From: Balanoglossus misakiensis
Taxonomy: Eukaryota > Hemichordata
Direction of reading: 5' to 3'
Length of the DNA stretch: 64,000 nucleotides
Assembly: GCA_040954595.2 (NCBI GenBank)
Contig: CM082579.2
Span: 13,764,001 to 13,828,000, forward strand
The notes below the pieces were generated by a model. The model ran no database searches and was not told the origin of the DNA. It was given only the letters and a program-made list of their open reading frames with translations. Of this stretch, positions 48,132 through 61,052 are shown piece after piece; position 1 is the first letter of the stretch, and every line of letters begins with the position of its first letter. Position numbers and translations under genes: made by a program.

Positions 48132-50447
48132 GTGATGCAAACACTTCACTTTGACATGGGTGTAAAATGCCTACAGGGGGATTTAAAGTTGTCTGTAAAT
48201 CCCTGGGTTAATACGTGTCCAAAAGCACTGTACTTTGACATTGCTAATGCAACGATGACATTGAATCTGATTCTTTGCATCAGGGTAAATGGCGAAGCAA
48301 GGTTGATGATGCATCAGGGTAGATAGTGATGCAAGCTCTGCACTTTGACATGGGTATTTAATGTTAAATGTAAATCCATAGGTTAATACGTGGCCAAAAG
48401 CACTCTAATTTGACATTGCTAATGCAACGATGACATTGAATCTGATTCTTTGCATCAGGGCAAATGGCGAAGCAAGGTTGATGATGCATCAAGGTAGATA
48501 GTGATGCAATCACTTCACTTTGACACTTTAATACGTGTCGGTAAATGGCGTAGCAAGCTTTATGATGCATCAGGGTAGATAGTGATGCAAACACTTCACT
48601 TTGACATGGGTATTAAATGCATATGGGGGTTTCAGGTTGTTGAAAAATCTGTGGGTTAATACGTGTCCAAAAGCACTGTACTTTGACATTGCTAATGCAA
48701 TGATGACATTGAATATGATTCTTTGCATCAGGGTAAATGGCGTAGCAAGCTTTATGATGCATCAGGGTAGATAGTGTTGCAAACACTTCACTTTGACATG
48801 GGTATAAAATGCCTACAGGGGGATTTAAAGTTGTCTGTAAATCCCTGAGTTAATACGTGTCCAAAAGCACTGTACTTTGACATTGCTAATGCAACGATGA
48901 CATTGAATCTGATTCTTTGCATCAGGGTAAATGGCGAAGCAAGGTTGATTATGCATCAGGGTAGATAGTGATGCAAGCTCTGCACTTTGACATGGGTTTA
49001 AAATGCCTACAGGGGGATTTAAAGTTGTCTGTAAATCCCTGGGTTAATACGTGGCGGAAAGCACTGTACTTTGACATTGCATGGCGAAGCAAGCTCAATG
49101 ATGCATCAGAGTAGATGGTGATGCAAACTCTGCACTTTCACATGGGTATTTAATGTTAAATGTAAATCCATAGGTTAATACGTGCCAAAAGCACTCTAAT
49201 TTGACATTGCTAATGCAACGATGACATTGAATCTGATTCTTTGCATCAGGGCAAATGGCGAAGCAAGGTTGATGATGCATCAGGATAGATAGTGATGCAA
49301 TCACTTCACTTTGACATGGGTATTAAATGCATATGGGGATTTCAAGTTGATGATAAATCCCTGGGTTAATACGTGTCCAAAAGCACTGTACTTTGACATT
49401 GCTAATGTAACGATGACATTGAATCTGATTCTTTGCATCAGGGTAAATGGCGAAGCAAGGTTGATGATGCATCAGGGTAGATAGTGATGCAAGCTCTGCA
49501 CTTTGACATGGGTATTTAATGTTAAATGTAAATCCATAGGTTAATACGTGGCCAAAAGCACTCTAATTTGACATTGCTAATGCAACGATGACATTGAATC
49601 TGATTCTTTGCATCAGGGCAAATGGCGAAGCAAGGTTGATGATGCATCAAGGTAGATAGTGATGCAATCACTTCACTTTGACACTTTAATACGTGTCGGT
49701 AAATGGCGTAGCAAGCTTTATGATGCATCAGGGTAGATAGTGATGCAAACACTTCACTTTGACATGGGTATTAAATGCATATGGGGGTTTCAGGTTGTTG
49801 AAAAATCTGTGGGTTAATACGTGTCCAAAAGCACTGTACTTTGACATTGCTAATGCAATGATGACATTGAATATGATTCTTTGCATCAGGGTAAATGGCG
49901 TAGCAAGCTTTATGATGCATCAGGGTAGATAGTGTTGCAAACACTTCACTTTGACATGGGTATAAAATGCCTACAGGGGGATTTAAAGTTGTCTGTAAAT
50001 CCCTGAGTTAATACGTGTCCAAAAGCACTGTACTTTGACATTGCTAATGCAACGATGACATTGAATCTGATTCTTTGCATCAGGGTAAATGGCGAAGCAA
50101 GGTTGATTATGCATCAGGGTAGATAGTGATGCAAGCTCTGCACTTTGACATGGGTTTAAAATGCCTACAGGGGGATTTAAAGTTGTCTGTAAATCCCTGG
50201 GTTAATACGTGGCGGAAAGCACTGTACTTTGACATTGCATGGCGAAGCAAGCTCAATGATGCATCAGAGTAGATGGTGATGCAAACTCTGCACTTTCACA
50301 TGGGTATTTAATGTTAAATGTAAATCCATAGGTTAATACGTGCCAAAAGCACTCTAATTTGACATTGCTAATGCAACGATGACATTGAATCTGATTCTTT
50401 GCATCAGGGCAAATGGCGAAGCAAGGTTGATGATGCATCAGGATAGA
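48132..50447 (+). repeat. 1158-bp tandem duplication inside the satellite
   Basis: The stretch starting near 48132-48364 repeats 1158 bp later with almost no change. Both copies share two unusual deletion scars: GACACTTTAATACGTGTCGG (48522 and 49680) and GACATTGCATGGCGAAGC (49073 and 50231). These scars mark the segment as a recent duplicate of an already damaged higher-order unit. Exact limits are hard to set by eye. Confidence 0.85.
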
Positions 50448-53111
50448 TAGTGATGCAATCACTTCACTTTGACATGGGTATTAAATGCATATGGGGATTT
50501 CAAGTTGATGATAAATCCCTGGGTTAATACGTGTCCAAAAGCACTGTACTTTGACATTGCTAATGTAACGATGACATTGAATCTGATTCTTTGCATCAGG
50601 GTAAATGGCGTAGCAAGCTTTATGATGCATCAGGGTAGATAGTGATGCAAACACTTCACTTTGACATCGGTATTAAATGCATATGGGGATTTCAGGTTGT
50701 TGAAAAATCTGTGGGTTAATACGTGTCGAAAAGCACTGTACTTTGACATTGCTAATGCAATGATGACATTGAATCTGATTCTTTGCATCAGGGTAAATGG
50801 CGTAGCAAGCTTTATGATGCATCAGGGTAGATAGTGATGCAAACACTTCACTTTGACATTGGTATAAAATGCCTACAGGGGGATTTAAAGTTGTCTGTAA
50901 ATCCCTGGGTTAATACGTGTCCAAAAGCACTGTACTTTGACATTGCTAATGCAACGATGACATTGAATCTGATTCTTTGCATCAGGGTAAATGGCGAAGC
51001 AAGGTTGATGATGCATCAGGGTAGATAGTGATGCAAGCTCTGCACTTTGACATGGGTATAAGATGCCTACAGGGAGATTTAAAGTTGTCTGTAAATCCCT
51101 GGGTTAATACGTGGCGGAAAGCCCTGTACTTTGACATTGCATATGCAATGGTGACATTGAATGGGATTCTTTGCATTAGGGCAAATGGCGAAGCAAGCTC
51201 AATGATGCATCAGAGTAGATGGTGATGCAAACTCTGCACTTTCACATGGGTATTTAATGTTAAATGTAAATCCATAGGTTAATACGTGGCCAAAAGCACT
51301 CTAATTTGACATTGCTAATGGAACGATGACATTGAATCTGATTCTTTGCATCAGGGCAAATGGCGAAGCAAGGTTGATGATGCATCAGGGTAGATAGTGA
51401 TGCAATCACTTCACTTTGACATGGGTATTAAATGCACATGGGGATTTCAGGTTGTTGAAAAATCTGTGGGTTAATACGTGTCCAAAAGCACTGTACTTTG
51501 ACATTGCTAATGCAACGATGACATTGAATCTGATTCTTTGCATCAGGGTAAATGGCGTAGCAAGCTTTATGACGCATCAGGGTAGATAGTGATGCAAACA
51601 CTTTACTTTGACATGGGTATTAAATGCATATGGGGATTTCAGGTTGTTGAAAAATCTGTGGGTTAATACGTGTCCAAAAGCACTGTACTTTGACATTGCT
51701 AATGCAATGATGACATTGAATCTGATTCTTTGCATCAGGGTAAATGGCGTAGCAAGCTTTATGACGCATCAGGGTAGATAGTGATGCAAACACTTCACTT
51801 TGACATGGGTATAAAATGCCTACAGGGGGATTTAAAGTTGTCTGTAAATCCCTGGGTTAATACGTGGCGGAAAGCCCTGTACTTTGACATTGCATATGCA
51901 ATGGTGACATTGAATGGGATTCTTTGCATTAGGGCAAATGGCGAAGCAAGCTCAATGATGCATCAGAGTAGATGGTGATGCAAACTCTGCACTTTCACAT
52001 GGGTATTTAATGTTAAATGTAAATCCATAGGTTAATACGTGGCCAAAAGCACTCTAATTTGACATTGCTAATGGAACGATGACATTGAATCTGATTCTTT
52101 GCATCAGGGCAAATGGCGAAGCAAGGTTGATGATGCATCAGGGTAGATAGTGATGCAATCACTTCACTTTGACATGGGTATTAAATGCACATGGGGATTT
52201 CAGGTTGTTGAAAAATCTGTGGGTTAATACGTGTCCAAAAGCACTGTACTTTGACATTGCTAATGCAACGATGACATTGAATCTGATTCTTTGCATCAGG
52301 GTAAATGGCGTAGCAAGCTTTATGACGCATCAGGGTAGATAGTGATGCAAACACTTCACTTTGACATGGGTATTAAATGCATATGGGGATTTCAGGTTGT
52401 TGAAAAATCTGTGGGTTAATACGTGTCCAAAAGCACTGTACTTTGACATTGCTAATGCAATGATGACATTGAATCTGATTCTTTGCATCAGGGTAAATGG
52501 CGTAGCAAGCTTTATGACGCATCAGGGTAGATAGTGATGCAAACACTTCACTTTGACATGGGTATAAAATGCCTACAGGGGGATTTAAAGTTGTCTGTAA
52601 ATCCCTGGGTTAATACGTGTCCAAAAGCACTGTACTTTGACATTGCTAATGCAACGATGACATTGAATCTGATTCTCTGCATCAGGGCAAATGGCGAAGC
52701 AAGGTTGATGATGCATCAGGGTAGATAGTCATGCAATCACTTCACTTTGACATTGGTATTAAATGCATATGGGGATTTCAAGTTGATGATAAATCCCTGG
52801 GTTAATACGTGTCCAAAAGCACTGTACTTTGACATTGCTAATGCAACGATGACATTGAATCTGATTCTTTGCATCAGGGTATATGGCGTAGCAAGCTTTA
52901 TGATGCATCAGGGTAGATAGTGATGCAAACACTTCACTTTGACATGGGTATTAAATGCATATGGGGATTTCAGGTTGTTGAAAAATCTGTGGGTTAATAC
53001 GTGTCCAAAAGCACTGTACTTTGCCATTGCTAATGCAACGATGACATTGAATCTGATTCTTTGCATCAGGGTAAATGGCGTAGCAAGCTTTATGACGCAT
53101 CAGGGTAGATA

Positions 53112-56100
53112 GTGATGCAAACACTTCACTTTGACATGGGTATAAAATGCCTACAGGGGGATTTAAAGTTGTCTGTAAATCCCTGGGTTAATACGTGGCT
53201 GAAAGCACTGTACTTTGACATTGCATATGCAATGGTGACATTGAATGGGATTCTTTGCATTAGGGCAAATGGCGAAGCAAGCTCAATGATGCATCAGAGT
53301 AGATGGTGATGCAAACTCTGCACTTTCACATGGGTATTTAATGTTAAATGTAAATCCATAGGTTAATACGTGGCCAAAAGCACTCTAATTTGACATTGCT
53401 AATGCAACGATGACATTGAATCTGATTCTTTGCATCTGGGCAAATGGCGAAGCAAGGTTGATGATGCATCAGGGTAGATAGTAATGCAATCACTTCACTT
53501 TGACATGGGTATTAAATGCATATGGGGATTTCAAGTTGATGATAAATCCCTGGGTTAATACGTGTCCAAAAGCACTGTACTTTGACATTGCTAATGTAAC
53601 GATGACATTGAATCTGATTCTTTGCATCAGGGTAAATGGCGTAGCAAGCTTTATGATGCATCAGGGTAGATAGTGATGCAAACACTTCACTTTGACATGG
53701 GTATTAAATGCATATGGGGATTTCAGGTTGTTGAAAAATCTGTGGGTTAATACGTGTCGAAAAGCACTGTACTTTGACATTGCTAATGCAACGATGACAT
53801 TGAATCTGATTCTTTGCATCTGGGCAAATGGCGAAGCAAGGTTGATTATGCATCAGGGTAGATAGTGATGCAAGCCCTTCACTTTGACATGTGTATAAAA
53901 TGCCTACAGGGGGATTTAAAGTTGTCTGTAAATCCCTGGGTTAATACGTGTCCAAAAGCACTGTACTTTGACATTGCTAATGCAACGATGACATTGAATC
54001 TGATTCTTTGCATCAGGGTAAATGGCGAAGCAAGGTTGATTATGCATCAGGGTAGATAGTGATGCAAGCTCTGCACTTTGACATGGGTATAAAATGCCTA
54101 CAGGGGGATTTAAAGTTGTCTGTAAATCCCTGGGTTAATATGTGGCGGAAAGCACTGTACTTTGACATTGCATATGCAATGGTGACATTGAATGGGATTC
54201 TTTGCATTAGGGCAAATGGCGAAGCAAGCTCAATTATGCATCAGGGTAGATGGTGATGCAAACTCTGCACTTTCACATTGGTATTTAATGTTAAATGTAA
54301 ATCCATAGGTTAATACGTGGCCAAAAGCACTCTAATTTGACATTGCTAATGGAACGATGACATTGAATCTGATTCTTTGCATCATGGCAAATGGCGAAGC
54401 AAGGTTTATGATGCATCAGAGTAGATAGTGATGCAATCACTTCACTTTGACATTGGTATTAAATGCATATGGGGATTTCAAGTTGATGATAAATCCCTGG
54501 GTTAATACGTGTCCAAAAGCACTATAATTTGACATTGCTAATGCAACGATGACATTGAATCTGATTCTTTGCATCAGGGTAAATGGCGTAGCAAGCTTTA
54601 TGACGCATCAGGGTAGATAGTGATGCAAACACTTCACTTTGACATGGGTATAAAATGCCTACAGGGGGATTTAAAGTTGTCTGTAAATCCCTGGGTTAAT
54701 ACGTGGCTGAAAGCACTGTACTTTGACATTGCATATGCAATGGTGACATTGAATGGGATTCTTTGCATTAGGGCAAATGGCGAAGCAAGCTCAATGATGC
54801 ATCAGAGTAGATGGTGATGCAAACTCTGCACTTTCACATGGGTATTTAATGTTAAATGTAAATCCATAGGTTAATACGTGGCCAAAAGCACTCTAATTTG
54901 ACATTGCTAATGCAACGATGACATTGAATCTGATTCTTTGCATCTGGGCAAATGGCGAAGCAAGGTTGATGATGCATCAGGGTAGATAGTGATGCAATCA
55001 CTTCACTTTGACATGGGTATTAAATGCATATGGGGATTTCAAGTTGATGATAAATCCCTGGGTTAATACGTGTCCAAAAGCACTGTACTTTGACATTGCT
55101 AATGTAACGATGACATTGAATCTGATTCTTTGCATCAGGGTAAATGGCGTAGCAAGCTTTATGATGCATCAGGGTAGATAGTGATGCAAACACTTCACTT
55201 TGACATGGGTATTAAATGCATATGGGGATTTCAGGTTGTTGAAAAATCTGTGGGTTAATACGTGTCGAAAAGCACTGTACTTTGACATTGCTAATGCAAC
55301 GATGACATTGAATCTGATTCTTTGCATCTGGGCAAATGGCGAAGCAAGGTTGATTATGCATCAGGGTAGATAGTGATGCAAGCCCTTCACTTTGACATGT
55401 GTATAAAATGCCTACAGGGGGATTTAAAGTTGTCTGTAAATCCCTGGGTTAATACGTGTCCAAAAGCACTGTACTTTGACATTGCTAATGCAACGATGAC
55501 ATTGAATCTGATTCTTTGCATCAGGGTAAATGGCGAAGCAAGGTTGATTATGCATCAGGGTAGATAGTGATGCAAGCTCTGCACTTTGACATGGGTATAA
55601 AATGCCTACAGGGGGATTTAAAGTTGTCTGTAAATCCCTGGGTTAATATGTGGCGGAAAGCACTGTACTTTGACATTGCATATGCAATGGTGACATTGAA
55701 TGGGATTCTTTGCATTAGGGCAAATGGCGAAGCAAGCTCAATTATGCATCAGGGTAGATGGTGATGCAAACACTGCACTTTCACATTGGTATTTAATGTT
55801 AAATGTAAATCCATAGGTTAATACGTGGCCAAAAGCACTCTAATTTGACATTGCTAATGGAACGATGACATTGAATCTGATTCTTTGCATCATGGCAAAT
55901 GGCGAAGCAAGGTTTATGATGCATCAGAGTAGATAGTGATGCAATCACTTCACTTTGACATTGGTATTAAATGCATATGGGGATTTCAAGTTGATGATAA
56001 ATCCCTGGGTTAATACGTGTCCAAAAGCACTATAATTTGACATTGCTAATGCAACGATGACATTGAATCTGATTCTTTGCATCAGGGTAAATGGCGTAGC

Positions 56101-57600
56101 AAGCTTTATGACGCATCAGGGTAGATAGTGATGCAAACACTTCACTTTGACATGGGTATAAAATGCCTACAGGGGGATTTAAAGTTGTCTGTAAATCCCT
56201 GGGTTAATACGTGGCTGAAAGCACTGTACTTTGACATTGCATATGCAATGGTGACATTGAATGGGATTCTTTGCATTAGGGCAAATGGCGAAGCAAGCTC
56301 AATGATGCATCAGAGTAGATGGTGATGCAAACTCTGCACTTTCACATGGGTATTTAATGTTAAATGTAAATCCATAGGTTAATACGTGGCCAAAAGCACT
56401 CTAATTTGACATTGCTAATGCAACGATGACATTGAATCTGATTCTTTGCATCTGGGCAAATGGCGAAGCAAGGTTGATGATGCATCAGGGTAGATAGTGA
56501 TGCAATCACTTCACTTTGACATGGGTATTAAATGCATATGGGGATTTCAAGTGGATGATAAATCCCTGGGTTAATACGTGTCCAAAAGCACTGTACTTTG
56601 ACATTGCTAATGTAACGATGACATTGAATCTGATTCTTTGCATCAGGGTAAATGGCGTAGCAAGCTTTATGATGCATCAGGGTAGATAGTGATGCAAACA
56701 CTTCACTTTGACATGGGTATTAAATGCATATGGGGATTTCAGGTTGTTGAAAAATCTGTGGGTTAATACGTGTCGAAAAGCACTGTACTTTGACATTGCT
56801 AATGCAATGATGACATTGAATCTGATTCTTTGCATCAGGGTAAATGGCGAAGCAAGGTTGATTATGCATCAGGGTAGATAGTGATGCAAGCCCTTCACTT
56901 TGACATGTGTATAAAATGCCTACAGGGGGATTTAAAGTTGTCTGTAAATCCCTGGGTTAATACGTGTCCAAAAGCACTGTACTTTGACATTGCTAATGCA
57001 ACGATGACATTGAATCTGATTCTTTGCATCAGGGTAAATGGCGAAGCAAGGTTGATTATGCATCAGGGTAGATAGTGATGCAAGCTCTGCACTTTGACAT
57101 GGGTATAAAATGCCTACAGGGGGATTTAAAGTTGTCTGTAAATCCCTGGGTTAATATGTGGCGGAAAGCACTGTACTTTGACATTGCATATGCAATGGTG
57201 ACATTGAATGGGATTCTTTGCATTAGGGCAAATGGCGAAGCAAGCTCAATTATGCATCAGAGTAGATGGTGATGCAAACTCTGCACTTTCACATGGGTAT
57301 TTAATGTTAAATGTAAATCCATAGGTTAATACGTGGCCAAAAGCACTCTAATTTGACATTGCTAATGGAACGATGACATTGAATCTGATTCTTTGCATCA
57401 TGGCAAATGGCGAAGCAAGGTTTATGATGCATCAGAGTAGATAGTGATGCAATCACTTCACTTTGACATTGGTATTAAATGCATATGGGGATTTCAAGTT
57501 GATGATAAATCCCTGGGTTAATACGTGTCCAAAAGCACTATAATTTGACATTGCTAATGCAACGATGACATTGAATCTGATTCTTTGCATCAGGGTATAT
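53112..57600 (+). repeat. 1508-bp higher-order unit, three copies
   Basis: Equivalent A' monomers start at 53112, 54620 and 56128. The order is A'-D-B-C-A-A'-D-B, i.e. 194+175+192+192+194+194+175+192 = 1508. The third copy diverges near its right end, where the array switches to the 2086-bp pattern. Confidence 0.85.
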
Positions 57601-60600
57601 GGCGTAGCAAGCTTTATGATGCATCAGGGTAGATAGTAATGCAAACACTTCACTTTGACATGGGTATTAAATGCATATGAGGATTTCAGGTTGTTGAAAA
57701 ATCTGTGGGTTAATACGTGTCCAAAAGCACTGTACTTTGACATTGCTAATGCAACGATGACATTGATTATGATTCTTTGCATCAGGGTAAATGGCGTAGA
57801 AAGCTTTATGATGCATCAGGGTAGATAGTAATGCAAACACTTCACTTTGACATGGGTATTAAATGCATATGGGGATTTCAGGTTGTTGAAAAATCTGTGG
57901 GTTAATACGTGTCGAAAAGCACTGTACTTTGACATTGCTAATGCAATGATGACATTGAATCTGATTCTTTGCATCAGGGTAAATGGCGAAGCAAGGTTGA
58001 TTATGCATCAGGGTAGATAGTGATGCAAGCCCTTCACTTTGACATGTGTATAAAATGCCTACAGGGGGATTTAAAGTTGTCTGTAAATCCCTGGGTTAAT
58101 ACGTGTCCAAAAGCACTGTACTTTGACATTGCTAATGCAACGATGACATTGAATCTGATTCTTTGCATCAGGGTAAATGGCGAAGCAAGGTTGATTATGC
58201 ATCAGGGTAGATAGTGATGCAAGCTCTGCACTTTGACATGGGTATAAAATGCCTACAGGGGGATTTAAAGTTGTCTGTAAATCCCTGGGTTAATATGTGG
58301 CGGAAAGCACTGTACTTTGACATTGCATATGCAATGGTGACATTGAATGGGATTCTTTGCATTAGGGCAAATGGCGAAGCAAGCTCAATTATGAATCAGA
58401 GTAGATGGTGATGCAAACTCTGCACTTTCACATGGGTATTTAATGTTAAATGTAAATCCATAGGTGAATACGTGGCCAAAAGCACTCTAATTTGACATTG
58501 CTAATGGAACGATGACATTGAATCTGATTCTTTGCATCATGGCAAATGGCGAAGCAAGGTTTATGATGCATCAGAGTAGATAGTGATGCAATCACTTCAC
58601 TTTGATATTGGTATTAAATGCATATGGGGATTTCAAGTTGATGATAAATCCCTGGGTTAATACGTGTCCAAAAGCACTATAATTTGACATTGCTAATGCA
58701 ACGATGACATTGAATCTGATTCTTTGCATCAGGGTAAATGGCGTAGCAAGCTTTATGATGCATCAGGGTAGATAGTGATGCAAACACTTCACTTTGACAT
58801 GGGTATTAAATGCATATGGGGATTTCAGGTTGTTGAAAAATCTGTGGGTTAATACGTGTCGAAAAGCACTGTACTTTGACATTGCTAATGCAATGATGAC
58901 ATTGAATCTGATTCTTTGCATCAGGGTAAATGGCGAAGCAAGGTTGATTATGCATCAGGGTAGATAGTGATGCAAGCCCTTCACTTTGACATGTGTATAA
59001 AATGCCTACAGGGGGATTTAAAGTTGTCTGTAAATCCCTGGGTTAATACGTGTCCAAAAGCACTGTACTTTGACATTGCTAATGCAACGATGACATTGAA
59101 TCTGATTCTTTGCATCAGGGTAAATGGCGAAGCAAGGTTGATTATGCATCAGGGTAGATAGTGATGCAAGCTCTGCACTTTGACATGGGTATAAAATGCC
59201 TACAGGGGGATTTAAAGTTGTCTGTAAATCCCTGGGTTAATATGTGGCGGAAAGCACTGTACTTTGACATTGCATATGCAATGGTGACATTGAATGGGAT
59301 TCTTTGCATTAGGGCAAATGGCGAAGCAAGCTCAATTATGCATCAGAGTAGATGGTGATGCAAACTCTGCACTTTCACATGGGTATTTAATGTTAAATGT
59401 AAATCCATAGGTTAATACGTGGCCAAAAGCACTCTAATTTGACATTGCTAATGGAACGATGACATTGAATCTGATTCTTTGCATCATGGCAAATGGCGAA
59501 GCAAGGTTTATGATGCATCAGAGTAGATAGTGATGCAATCACTTCACTTTGACATTGGTATTAAATGCATATGGGGATTTCAAGTTGATGATAAATCCCT
59601 GGGTTAATACGTGTCCAAAAGCACTATAATTTGACATTGCTAATGCAACGATGACATTGAATCTGATTCTTTGCATCAGGGTATATGGCGTAGCAAGCTT
59701 TATGATGCATCAGGGTAGATAGTAATGCAAACACTTCACTTTGACATGGGTATTAAATGCATATGAGGATTTCAGGTTGTTGAAAAATCTGTGGGTTAAT
59801 ACGTGTCCAAAAGCACTGTACTTTGACATTGCTAATGCAACGATGACATTGATTATGATTCTTTGCATCAGGGTAAATGGCGTAGAAAGCTTTATGATGC
59901 ATCAGGGTAGATAGTAATGCAAACACTTCACTTTGACATGGGTATTAAATGCATATGGGGATTTCAGGTTGTTGAAAAATCTGTGGGTTAATACGTGTCG
60001 AAAAGCACTGTACTTTGACATTGCTAATGCAATGATGACATTGAATCTGATTCTTTGCATCAGGGTAAATGGCGAAGCAAGGTTGATTATGCATCAGGGT
60101 AGATAGTGATGCAAGCCCTTCACTTTGACATGTGTATAAAATGCCTACAGGGGGATTTAAAGTTGTCTGTAAATCCCTGGGTTAATACGTGTCCAAAAGC
60201 ACTGTACTTTGACATTGCTAATGCAACGATGACATTGAATCTGATTCTTTGCATCAGGGTAAATGGCGAAGCAAGGTTGATTATGCATCAGGGTAGATAG
60301 TGATGCAAGCTCTGCACTTTGACATGGGTATAAAATGCCTACAGGGGGATTTAAAGTTGTCTGTAAATCCCTGGGTTAATATGTGGCGGAAAGCACTGTA
60401 CTTTGACATTGCATATGCAATGGTGACATTGAATGGGATTCTTTGCATTAGGGCAAATGGCGAAGCAAGCTCAATTATGAATCAGAGTAGATGGTGATGC
60501 AAACTCTGCACTTTCACATGGGTATTTAATGTTAAATGTAAATCCATAGGTGAATACGTGGCCAAAAGCACTCTAATTTGACATTGCTAATGGAACGATG

Positions 60601-61052
60601 ACATTGAATCTGATTCTTTGCATCATGGCAAATGGCGAAGCAAGGTTTATGATGCATCAGAGTAGATAGTGATGCAATCACTTCACTTTGATATTGGTAT
60701 TAAATGCATATGGGGATTTCAAGTTGATGATAAATCCCTGGGTTAATACGTGTCCAAAAGCACTATAATTTGACATTGCTAATGCAACGATGACATTGAA
60801 TCTGATTCTTTGCATCAGGGTATATGGCGTAGCAAGCTTTATGATGCATCAGGGTAGATAGTAATGCAAACACTTCACTTTGACATGGGTATTAAAAGCA
60901 TATGAGGATTTCAGGTTGTTGAAAAATCTGTGGGTTAATACGTGTCCAAAAGCACTGTACTTTGACATTGCTAATGCAACGATGACATTGATTATGATTC
61001 TTTGCATCAGGGTAAATGGCATAGAAAGCTTTATGATGCATCAGGGTAGATA
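56881..61052 (+). repeat. 2086-bp higher-order unit, two copies
   Basis: A monomers carrying the variant GCAAGCCCTTCAC start at 56881, 58020, 58967 and 60106 (spacings 1139, 947, 1139), so 2086 = 947+1139. The variant ATTATGAATCAG, in place of ATTATGCATCAG, occurs only in the second half of each copy (58389 and 60475), confirming register. A following 1717-bp step carries the same variant to 62192. Confidence 0.85.
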
